DNA of 64,000 nt from Agapanthus africanus. Taxonomy: Eukaryota > Streptophyta > Magnoliopsida > Asparagales > Amaryllidaceae. Below, piece after piece: positions 20,494 through 29,072 of the stretch. Position 1 is the stretch's first letter. Each line of letters begins with the position of its first letter. The DNA is taken from positions 215,904,996-215,968,995 of the forward strand of contig JASDDO010000024.1 in the NCBI GenBank assembly GCA_030015575.1, given 5' to 3'. The notes beneath the pieces are model-generated. The model saw only the letters and a program-made list of their open reading frames with translations. It was not told where the DNA came from and searched no databases. A program made the translations under genes and the position numbers.

Positions 20494-20739
20494 TATCTTT
20501 GATGAATAAAGTTCCTCTTTTGCGACGTGTTTTTGTCTCCTTTTTATTCCCTTTGTGTGTTTGCGTATTTTCACAAAAACGAACACAAGGGTCTTGGAAC
20601 CGAGGATAAGGGAAAATGTCGACGGAGTTTCCTTTAATTCAGGAGACTTAATAATCAAGAAAAATTACATCGCTTCGACAAAGAAGGAAACATATTCAAT
20701 GATACAAAACTTGAAAATACATTCACTTGTACAATTTTC

Positions 20740-21280
20740 TGCTTCACTTGAACCTCGTCGAAGTTTTTTCGTAGTCTCTTTACCTCGGATAAGTACTTCA
20801 CCATGAGTGGCTCCCGGGCCTTGAAACGCCCAGTCACCTGGCCGACGACCGGAGCGGAGTCGCTGCGAATTTGGATCGTCTTCAGCCCCACTCTGGAAGC
20901 AATTCGCAACCCGGCAAGCAAGGCCTCGTATTCCGCGGCGTTGTTCGACGCTTTGAACCCGAGGTTCAAATAGTACTCCATTTCTGCCTCATTAGGGCCT
21001 CGAATGATAGGGCTGGCACTGCTCCCCTCCTCGGTAGAGGATCTATCGACGTAGAGGACCCAGTCGGGGACGGAGTCGAGCACTTCCTCGACCGAGGGCC
21101 GGGACTCAGGGACGGGCGCCGACGCTACTTCCTTGCTGGGGATAGTACACTCGACAACAAAGTCTGTCAGGACTTGCGTTTTGATGGCTTGCCTGGGGCG
21201 GTATTTGATGTCGAACTGGGATAATTCCTACTTCCATTTCTCCAGATGACCAGACGATTCGGGGGATGCGAGAATAGCCC
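20740..21280 (-). pseudogene. E1 additional RNase H (aRNH) and truncation point
   Basis: The minus strand reads VPDWVLYVDRSSTEEGS, then NNAAEYEALLAGLRIA, then SDSAPVV, a RNase H of the archaeal-like type that Tat elements carry in addition to the usual one. The usual D-G of the first catalytic block is D-R here, and E2 retains D-G. The frame runs into KNFDEVQVKQ at about 20745, where homology to E2 stops. Sequence beyond matches the region after integrase in E2, so integrase was deleted at this point. Confidence 0.75.
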
Positions 21281-22278
21281 CTATGGGCCGCTCGGTGAGG
21301 ACGAGATGGTGTGTTCCTGGAAATAGTGTCGTAGCTTCCTTGAGGTGACGATAAGCGCCAAGACAATCATTTCTATGGCCGGGTACCTCGTTTCAGCATC
21401 TTTAAAGACATGGCTCACGTAGTAGACCGGCTTCTGTACTCCTTCGACTTCTCGGACGAGTACCAAGCCAGCAGCATGATCGGATACCGCAAGGTACAGT
21501 AACAGCTCGTCATCTTCGATTGGCCGAGTGAGCAGTGGGGGAGTTGCCAGGTGCACTTTGAGTTGGTCAAAAGCGTTCCGACACTCTTCCGACCATTCGA
21601 ACCTTGGGATCTTTCTCAGGGCTTTGAAGAATGGAAGACACTTTTCTCCGGATCTCGACATGAAGCGACTAAGAGCGGCCACTCTCCCCGTGAGCCGCAT
21701 GATCTCCACGTTGCTTTTTGGCGTGTCCATGTTAAGAATGGCGCTGATCTTCTCCGGGTTAGCCTCAATTACTCGGTGGGTAACCATGAACCCGAGGAAT
21801 TTCACGCTAGTGACCCCGAACGCGCACTTGGCGGTATTCATCTTCATTTTGTACTTGCGGAGGATGTCGAATGTCTCGCCAAGATGTTTGGTGTGCTCGT
21901 CCGACGAGGTCGATTTTACGAGCATGTCATCGATGTAAACCTCCATGTTCCTCCTGATCTGCGTTTTGAATATTTTGTTAACCAGGCGCTGGTATGTAGC
22001 TCCGGCGTTTTTGAGGCTGAAGGGCATCACTTTGTAGCAGTATACCCTACGGTCCGTTGTGAACACGGTAAGCTCTTCATCTGCCGGGTTCATACGGATC
22101 TGGTTTTAGCCAGAGAAAGCATCCATGAAGCTGAGAAATTCGTGGCCTGCCGAGCTGTCAACAAGCTGATCTATCCGAGGGAGGGGATAGTTGTCTTTTG
22201 GGCAGGCCTTGTTGAGATCTGTGAAGTCGACGCACATGCGCCATTTCTCGCTTGCCTTTTTAACCATAACCACATTCG
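21281..22278 (-). pseudogene. E1 reverse transcriptase and first RNase H
   Basis: The minus-strand frame 22093-21281 has VYCYKVMPFSLKNAGATYQR, MEVYIDDMLVKS (catalytic YIDD), KCAFGVTSVKFLGFMV, and the connection/RNase H part ending KLRHYFQEHT. Upstream (22278-22094) the same protein continues in another frame with a stop in the FMDAFSG.NQIRM block. It is a typical Ty3/Gypsy RT. A frameshift near 21290 separates it from the aRNH. Confidence 0.85.
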
Positions 22279-23264
22279 CTAGACATTCCGAATGAAGTTG
22301 CCTGCAAGTAGCCTATCGACCTCGTCCTCGATCGTCTTTTGTTTGATCGGAGCGAAGCTTCGTTTCTTTTGTCTGACGGGTCGGGCTGTCAAGTCGACCC
22401 CGAGCTTGTGCGAGATTACCTCGGGGTTGATTCCGGTCATGTCGGCAGGCGCCCAGGCGAACACATCCGGGTTTCCTCGGAGAAAGTGGATCAAGTCTTC
22501 GCACTGGGCTCCCGTTAAGAGGGAACCGATCTGGAAAGTTCGTTTATTGTTCCCCTCGACGAGGGGGACCTCTGTTAGTGCCTCTACCGGGACCCCTCGG
22601 ATTTCTTTTTGTTCGTCACGAGTATCCAAGGACCCTTGGAAATCACTCACGCTTCCAAGGTCGTCGCCGCGCTCCTCAGAGGTGGATGTCGCCGTGAAGC
22701 AAATCTTGGCGATTTGCTGGTTCCCATAGGCCCGGCCTATTCCTCCTTGATCCAATAGAAACTTGATCGCGAGGTGGTAGGTCAAGATTTGAGCCCGAAG
22801 GGAGTTTAGCGTCGGGCGTCCCAGGAGGATATTGTAGAATGAGGGGATCCTAGCGACGATGAACTCTACTGGTATGGTTCTCGTACGGCCCGCCTCCCCA
22901 ATGTTGAGGAGGAGGGTAACCACTCCCTCTGCCGGGATGGTGTGGTTGGTAAACCCCAACAGAATGTGGGTGGTCGACCGTAGGTCGAACGGGCTGAGCC
23001 CCATACGCAGGAAGCAGTCATGGAAAAGGATGCTGCCGAGCTTCCTGAGTCGACCAATATCCTTTGGACCTCGTAGCTGTAGACCCATGCCGTAATCACG
23101 AGGGGGTCGTTATGAGGCAAGGATATTCCGTGGAGGTCGTCGTCAGTGAAGGTGGTGTGCTCGACTGCCTTGCTCTTCTTCCGTGGCTGGTCGTTGGTTC
23201 CCTCGACGGGTAGGAGGCGGCGAATCTCGCCGGCTCCATGCGTACCCCCCGAAGAGACGACCAT
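22279..23264 (-). pseudogene. E1 protease and start of reverse transcriptase
   Basis: The first frame (23264-22866) reads [11 protein letters not shown], the aspartic protease active-site block of Gypsy elements. A frameshift near 23050 moves to the frame 23088-22279 with FYNILLGRPTLNSLRA (protease C-terminal block), then an acidic linker, then ADMTGINPEVISHKLGVD and KRSFAPIKQKTIEDEVDRLL (RT N-terminal region). Confidence 0.8.
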
Positions 23265-23321
23265 GATTTAGCCGATCGTTAACTCGCCGGGAGGGGGATG
23301 GTTTTCTTTCTTCCAATCTGC

Positions 23322-24886
23322 TTATCGTTTTTCCCGCAGGTATTTCTCCAGGTGGCCCGAGCGAATCAACTCCTCGATGTAATCGCGGAGCTGTTTACAG
23401 TTCTCGGTCGGGTGTCCCTGCGACCTATGGAAGGCGCAATACGAGCCCCGAGTCCGTTTGGCCGCCCTATTGGTGACCGGAGGAAGCTTGAAGAATCGCT
23501 CGCCCTTCGCCTCCTCCAACAGCTCAGTCTGAGAGACGTTAAGCGGAGTATACTCCTGGAACTTCAGGGAGTATGGCTTTGGCCGGTCGACCTTCTTCTT
23601 CTCTTCTCTACCCCTCTTCTTTTGGTCGGCCTGGTCTCCCCGGGGTAGATTTGCATTTACCTCGGACTCAAGTTAGATTTCCCGCTCGGTCCAATCTTTT
23701 ACCTCGGCCATGGTCCTAGCTTGCGCCAATGCAATAGAGCGGAGCCACTCCTTGTGCCTAAGACCTGACCTCAGAGCTGTGATTACATTCTCGTCCCAGT
23801 GCCCGGGAACTTCAAGAAGAGCGTTGTAGAAGCGAGTGACGTATCCTTTAAAGGATTCCTTATCCCCGCTCTTTATAGTGAAGAGGTAATCGACGGTCTG
23901 CTTCTGTCGTCTGTTCCAGACGAAATGTCCGATGAACTGGACGGCCAGCTCATCAAAGGTAGAGATGGAGCACGGCGTGAGTCTTCGGAACCAGTCTCGC
24001 CCAGCCCGAATGAGAGTGGCGGGAAATGCTCAGCATTGGGCGGCGTCTGAGTTATCCTGGAAGCTCATGCCCACCGTGAATGCTTCCAGATGATCTTTCA
24101 GGTCAAACTTCCCGTCGAATAAGGCCACTTTGGGAGACTTTTTTCTGGATGAGAAGCGGACAGCGAGCAGCTCTTCAGTGAAGGGCTTCGTAAGTGAGTC
24201 GGCGGCATACCTGGCCCCCTCGTTTGATGGATGGCCCACCCGATGTATACCCTCAATTTTCTTTTTGAGGGCGTCGAGACGGTTGTGGTATCCCGAGGAT
24301 TCGACGCAGTCGGAGTTATGTCCCTTCCTGCTGGCGGCCTACGCCTGGATGCGGCTCCGGTTACATTCTATCAGGTTCCTCAGGTCCCCTGGCGAGGTCA
24401 TTCTTGAGTCATCACGGCGAGAGCCACCTGCATGATCCCGTCGAGGGAGAGGGTGCCGGCCATGCCTGGAAGCAGGCGAGCTAACCGACACCTCCTCGGG
24501 AGGGACGGGAGCACGATGTGCGTCGGGGCGGGGGGCACTTTCATGAGACCTCAGCGTGGAGCTGTGAGGCGCCCAGCGGGTCATTGAATCGGTCGCCGTG
24601 GGGGACCTGTGGCCGCCGGAGATAGCAAGACGCTGTTCAGTTGTGCCAGCGTGGACGGTGTCATCTTTCCCTCGGCGGAGGTCGTGGTCCCAAGAAGGGG
24701 GAACGGCGACCTGGGGTGCTTGTCCCGCCGTTTGGACCGGACAAGGGCATCCGCTATGGATGCGAGCCTGTCGATCCGTGCAGAGAGGGCGTTGTTGGCG
24801 TTAGGGGGAGGAGTGGATTCGTCCACGCCTCTGTTTTGAGAAAGACGGCGGCTTGTGCTGGGATCGCCATGGTCTTCGCTCGCCAT
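23322..24886 (-). pseudogene. E1 gag
   Basis: The ATG at 24886 is about 50 bp after the primer binding site. Pieces in shifting frames: an Arg/Pro/Ser-rich N terminus (24886-24339), then the capsid core around 24140-23670 (ALFDGKFDLKDHLEAFTVG, then RAGRDWFRRL and DELAVQFIGHF), then a CAFHRSQGHPTENC knuckle at about 23440-23400 in the frame 23519-23322. At least three stops or frameshifts interrupt it. This would be the particle protein of the element. Confidence 0.75.
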
Positions 24887-24937
24887 GTAGTCGAGAGCGG
24901 AAGATCAACTTTTGATGAGCGGAAAGATTGCTAATTT

Positions 24938-24952
24938 CCTACAGACGGCGCA
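24938..24952 (-). other. E1 primer binding site (worn)
   Basis: Minus strand TGCGCCGTCTGTAGG, six bases inside the LTR end. The usual Tat form is TGGCGCCGTCTGTGGG, so one base is lost and one changed. Confidence 0.65.
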
Positions 24953-24958
24953 AACTAA

Positions 24959-25788
24959 TGAAGGTCAGGATCTCTTTCAGATGTCGTCCTCCGTCGATCT
25001 CTCGCGAGCGTGGATGAACGGCTGAGATTGGTGTTGAGGGTTGCCTCTTTGAGCGTGTGGATCTCAGTGGGCTTGTTTTGAGGCGAAGCCGAGCTATCTG
25101 CAAAAGAAGTCCCGGGATGGTTGTACCATCGTGGACCCTCCGACGATCAAGTTAGCCGAGATATTTGGGCAGAGTAGCGATTTATTGGGTTAAAATTGCG
25201 TTACCTGAGTCGTCTGAGAGAGGGTTTTTTTTATAGTGGTCGCTTGGAGCGAGCATGCGTGAGATCTTCGCCGTCGGTTACGCCACTGGCGTTACGCCTG
25301 CGTGATTGACGGGATCCCCCCATTAATGACGAAATACGCTTGTTAATGGGGGGTACGGCGGCGTGGAACGCGGAATGTTGGATGGCGGATATCTCGCTTT
25401 TGGAGAGATACGCGGAGCCGTGGCGGAGGCGCTTGGGCTCCGCTTCCTTGGTTGCTCGGTAGAGCCAGGGCGGCTTAGCTCGGTGGGAGGCTCGGAGATG
25501 AGCGGGAGGCCGAGGAAGCTCGGTTCTGTGATAGCTCGGAGGCGAGCAAGGACGGCCGAGAAAGCTCAGCGTGTAGGAGGGTTCGGAGGCGAGCCAATGG
25601 TTATTTACATGGCGAGCATATGAGCGTTTAAGGATCCATCGGAGATCGGATCATGCCTCAGGATGATAGCTCGGGAGACGCCTTCAATGTGTGGTGCTCG
25701 CTCAGTTCCCGTGAGCCCCGGGACACGTCAGCTACCACGTGTTACCACGTGTCATGATCTGAGAAGTTTCCACTTATGAGCAGCATCA
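24959..25788 (-). repeat. E1 5' LTR (right)
   Basis: Plus strand TGAAGGTCAGG to AGCAGCATCA, 830 bp, followed by the target duplication ATCTG (25789-25793). It contains the hairpin CCGAGGAAGCTCGG at 25510-25523. Confidence 0.87.
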
Positions 25789-25793
25789 ATCTG

Positions 25794-26247
25794 AAACACA
25801 GCTCTTAGTATCCAGCAACATGGATATGTTCAACATGATCATACATAATCCATTTCCGTGCAAGACCTAGAGTTGAAATTGGTGAGAGTTGAAATTGGCA
25901 ACAACTTGCAAACTATCTTTCGTTTTGTTTACTCCACTGACCACTTGATTTAGCCATCTCTTTCAACATCCAAATCGTTCGAGTCTCTCTAGGTACGAAG
26001 AAGAATGTGATAGGATTGAATTGTTTTGATCTCATTTTAAGCTGCGTAATCCTTCGAATTTTGACTTGAAAGTTGATACTAATCATCCCTAATACACATA
26101 CACTCACACGAAAAATGCTGCTGTAGAACTCAAACAACTTCCCAAAATTTCTTCTCACTACGACATCATACAAACTGGATAACATTTCTCGCACATTGGC
26201 AAACCTCTCCCTACAAAAAGAACAAAAAGCTTATTATTGATTCGGGT
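25794..26247. other. Host flank 3' of the F-box gene
   Basis: AT-rich sequence with no gene recognised. It should contain the 3' UTR of the minus-strand F-box gene: AATAATAAGC on the minus strand near 26235-26226 could act as a poly(A) signal. Confidence 0.4.
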
Positions 26248-27354
26248 TCAGATCCGGACCGTAGCAGCCGAGTAAACAAACCCAGAGAAGCCGACCTGCG
26301 GCTCAACCCGAACCCACTTCTTACTCTTCAAGTCCATCACCCAAACACCGTTCCCCTCGCCGCCAGTGACCACAACCCTCTCCCCTCCGTCGATCACCGC
26401 CCCGCACGTGCTGGACCTCATACCCTCAGGCACGGGCCCCACAACCCTCCACTCCTTCGATTCCTCACAAAACTCCCTCACGCCTCTCGCATCAACGTAA
26501 TAGATTTTGTCCCCGAAAACGAAACAGGACGGACACGTGTCATCATCCCAGGCCTCTTCTACAAGCGTCCATGTTCCCTGTTCTGGATCGTAGCACTCCG
26601 CTGACGTGGCGAAGCGGCCTTGACTCTCCGTGCTGTATCCGCTCACCGCCCAAAGCTTGCCCCCTACGCACAGGCCCTTGCACTCATCGCGCTCCTCGGT
26701 CATCGGCGGTAAGCTCACCCACTCGTCCGACGCCACGTCGTACGCCTCGGCCGACCGCAGCGCGTTCTTCTGCGCGTCGTGGCCGCCCGCCACGTACACC
26801 TTCCCCTCGACGGCCGCGCAGGCGAAGAACGATCGCGCTGACGTCATCGGCTTCCCCATCCTCCACGTCATCGGCTTCAGATCGAGGATCCGAACGTCCC
26901 TAATCGGATGGAGCGTCACCGGGTCCCAACCGCCGACGAGGACCAGCTTGTGGTCCACGATCGCTATTTGAGCGAACATCGGCACCGCGTCCGGCGTGGC
27001 GATCCGCTGCCACGTGGCGAGGGTGGCGTTGTAGACGGCGAGGGAGTAGTTTGGGGGCTGATATTTGGGTGCGGTCACCGCCTCTTTAAGCTCGCCGGCG
27101 GTGACTGGATCCAGTTCTTTGATCGATTCGGTGGCCTGAACGAGGAAGATGAGGTCCTCGGCGGCGCCGATCCGCTCCCGGTGGCGGAGGAAGGCAGGGG
27201 CGGCGACGAGATCCCGCCATTTCTTGGAAACGGGTCGGATCTGGGAGTGGAACAGGTGCGGGATCCGAGAGAGGCAGTCAACTGCCACGTCATCAGGTAA
27301 GCCTGGGATCAGAGCTTGCTCTTCTTCTACTACTACTGCCTTATATTCTCCCAT
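26248..27354 (-). CDS. F-box/kelch-repeat protein (SKIP20 / KMD-type)
   Basis: Complete intronless gene, 368 residues, the only intact host gene seen. Residues 15-60 form an F-box (LIPGLPDDVAVDCLSRIP, then VSKKWRDLVAAPAF) that would bind SKP1/ASK in an SCF ubiquitin ligase. Kelch repeats follow at about 133-182 (LVLVGGWDP), 184-231 (VYVAGGHDA, then EWVSLPPM), 232-268 (LWAVSGYST, then WTLV) and two weaker ones at 277-349, forming a substrate-binding propeller. Architecture and F-box are closest to the Arabidopsis At1g15670/At1g80440 (KISS ME DEADLY) and SKIP20 group, which target type-B response regulators and phenylalanine ammonia-lyase for degradation. That function is inferred from family only. 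The ATG at 27354 has a TATA box 105 bp upstream. GC-rich codon use sets it apart from the flanking repeats. Confidence 0.93.
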   Translation of the reverse strand: MGEYKAVVVEEEQALIPGLPDDVAVDCLSRIPHLFHSQIRPVSKKWRDLVAAPAFLRHRERIGAAEDLIFLVQATESIKELDPVTAGELKEAVTAPKYQPPNYSLAVYNATLATWQRIATPDAVPMFAQIAIVDHKLVLVGGWDPVTLHPIRDVRILDLKPMTWRMGKPMTSARSFFACAAVEGKVYVAGGHDAQKNALRSAEAYDVASDEWVSLPPMTEERDECKGLCVGGKLWAVSGYSTESQGRFATSAECYDPEQGTWTLVEEAWDDDTCPSCFVFGDKIYYVDARGVREFCEESKEWRVVGPVPEGMRSSTCGAVIDGGERVVVTGGEGNGVWVMDLKSKKWVRVEPQVGFSGFVYSAATVRI

Positions 27355-27458
27355 ATTTATATATTTTTATTTCAAATATTAGTTTTCAAAGCTGCAAGTG
27401 AAAATTATGATTTAGGTTTTGATTGGGAGTAGAGAGATTGGGAATGGGTTATAGGGGG

Positions 27459-27466
27459 TATTTATA
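27459..27466 (-). promoter_or_regulatory. TATA box of the F-box/kelch gene
   Basis: Minus strand TATAAATA about 105 bp before the start codon, preceded and followed by CT-rich (Y-patch-like) sequence at 27425-27495, common in plant core promoters. Confidence 0.65.
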
Positions 27467-27483
27467 CGAGGAGGGAGAGAGGG

Positions 27484-27779
27484 AGTGATGAGAGAGAGGA
27501 TGGGGGGTGTTATGATATTTTATGAGGGGATGGATGTTGTGTATGGATGCGGAGTGATAACGGAGATGAGATGCGGGGCCCACTTGTCGGAATGCATAGA
27601 GAGAGAAATGATGATATTTTTTAGGATAAGCTTCTAGAAGGCAGGGTTAAGATAATGCCGTCCACGGTTTGTAACTATAGGCATGGTAACCACACATAGA
27701 GGGATCACGGCTGTGTCCGATATCGACATTATGGTTATCTCATTGCCCTCATTTTTCATCATCCATTAATCTCTGGATG
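27484..27779. other. Host upstream region of the F-box/kelch gene
   Basis: GA-rich near the core promoter, then mixed sequence with no repeats or genes. It ends where the E2 LTR begins, so E2 sits about 310 bp upstream of the TATA box. Confidence 0.5.
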
Positions 27780-28526
27780 TGATGGAGGGTATGATCTCCT
27801 TCAGATGTTATTTTCCGTCGATCTGTAGCCAGCGTTATTGAACGGTTGAGATTTGACTTGAAGGTTGTCTCCTAGAGTGTGTGGATCTCAATGGGTTGAG
27901 TTTGAGGTGGAAGCCAAGCTACTGCAAGTAAGTCCCGGGGTTGGTGACCACCGTACAACCCTCCGACGATCAAGTTAGAGCCAAGGAATATTGGCAGAGT
28001 AGTGGCTTATTGGAATCAAAATTGCGTTACCTTGGGGGTTCTTATAGTGGTCGCATGGAGCGAGCAGGTGCGAGATCTTCGCGGTCAGTTATGTCCCTGA
28101 CGTTACGCCTGCATGAATGATGGGATCCCTCCATTAATGACGGGATACGCTCATTAATGGGGGGATACGCCAGCGTGGGACGCGGGACGTGGACGGCGGT
28201 TATCTCGCTTTGGTGAGATACACGAAGCCATTGCGGAAGCGCTTGGGATGTGCGTTCTCGATTGATCGGGAGAGCTGGGGAGGCCTAGCTCGGCGGATGG
28301 TTCGGAGACGAGCCGGGAGGCCGAGGAAGCTCAGCTCTGCAATAGCTCGGAGGCGAGGAAAAGAGGAGGGGTGCAAATTCGGCTGCTAGATTGCTCGTGG
28401 GCAAGAGGTGGGGTGCCCACACTGATCTTACCTCGGTAGCCCTCAGGAGTCTAATGGGCTGTCGCGGGAGACACATCATTTGCCACGTGTCGTGATGTGA
28501 GAAATTCTCACTTGTGAGCATCATCA
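27780..28526 (-). repeat. E2 3' LTR
   Basis: Plus strand TGATGGAGGG to GAGCATCATCA. Next to it at 28527-28540, TTAGCCCCCCAC is (minus) the polypurine tract GTGGGGGGCTAA. CCGAGGAAGCTCAG near 28321 corresponds to the LTR hairpin of E1, slightly worn. The partner LTR is not in the window. Confidence 0.82.
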
Positions 28527-28927
28527 TTAGCCCCCCACTCTCGTTCCGACCTATTTATGGGTTAAGTTGAGAATGACCTGCTTGGTTTTTCTCGGCCCAG
28601 TCTGTTGCCGAGAATCATTAGTGCGGATTTTCCGGGGCGACGTGGCATGTGGCAGTTGCGTCGTTTCGATCTTTGAACCCACGTGGCACCTCCCCCAAAG
28701 CTTGGATTGTTGCGCGTATCCCGATGATATCAGCAAATCAGTGAAATGATTGTGCATTTAAAGAGGGTGCGTCATTTCGCTCGTTCGTTTGATGGGCTGC
28801 AGGCCACGTGTCCGATGTGGGTTGGCGGATGCGACAGGCTGTCGCTGTCACCTGCAACCGAAGGGACGTACCCAATGGCCGATAGCCACGTAGAGCTCTG
28901 ACGGCTAGCAGGATGCTTTCTCTGGAG

Positions 28928-28937
28928 TATATAAATA
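28928..28937 (+). promoter_or_regulatory. TATA box of E2 antisense gene 1
   Basis: TATATAAATA about 140 bp before the ATG at 29073, equivalent to 15912-15919 in E1. Confidence 0.7.
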
Positions 28938-29072
28938 GGAGGGGACCCCCCTTGGGCCAACACTTCCACCATAATTTACTTTCGTTGTCAAAAATTGCTC
29001 GGCGCTCCTTCCTTTTAGATTGGGTTACCCGTGCTTTTTCCTCGACGAGCCCATTACTTTGAATCGGGTTAG

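Larger units (their letters stand above)
14656..25788 (-). mobile_element. Tat-lineage Gypsy element E1, LTR to LTR, integrase missing
   Basis: Two LTRs (14656-15471 and 24959-25788) flank 9.5 kb of internal sequence, with a perfect 5-bp target duplication ATCTG at 14651-14655 and 25789-25793. On the minus strand from right to left: primer binding site (24938-24952), gag (24886-23322), protease, reverse transcriptase with YIDD, and RNase H (to about 20740). Integrase, present in the related E2, is absent: sequence matching E2 near 32520 joins directly to sequence matching E2 near 33898. Between pol and the left LTR are two genes on the opposite strand and a tandem array. The dual RNase H and antisense extra ORF place it in the Tat lineage (like Grande, Retand). 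Stops and frameshifts in every ORF make it non-autonomous today. Confidence 0.88.

Noticed and set aside
25913..26194. 93-codon minus ORF next to the F-box gene
   Set aside because: AT-rich, no recognisable motif, and lies where the 3' flank of the F-box gene is expected.
26571..26971. Plus-strand ORFs of 110 and 113 codons
   Set aside because: Reverse-strand shadows of the F-box/kelch gene with Pro/Arg/Ser bias typical of GC-rich antisense frames.
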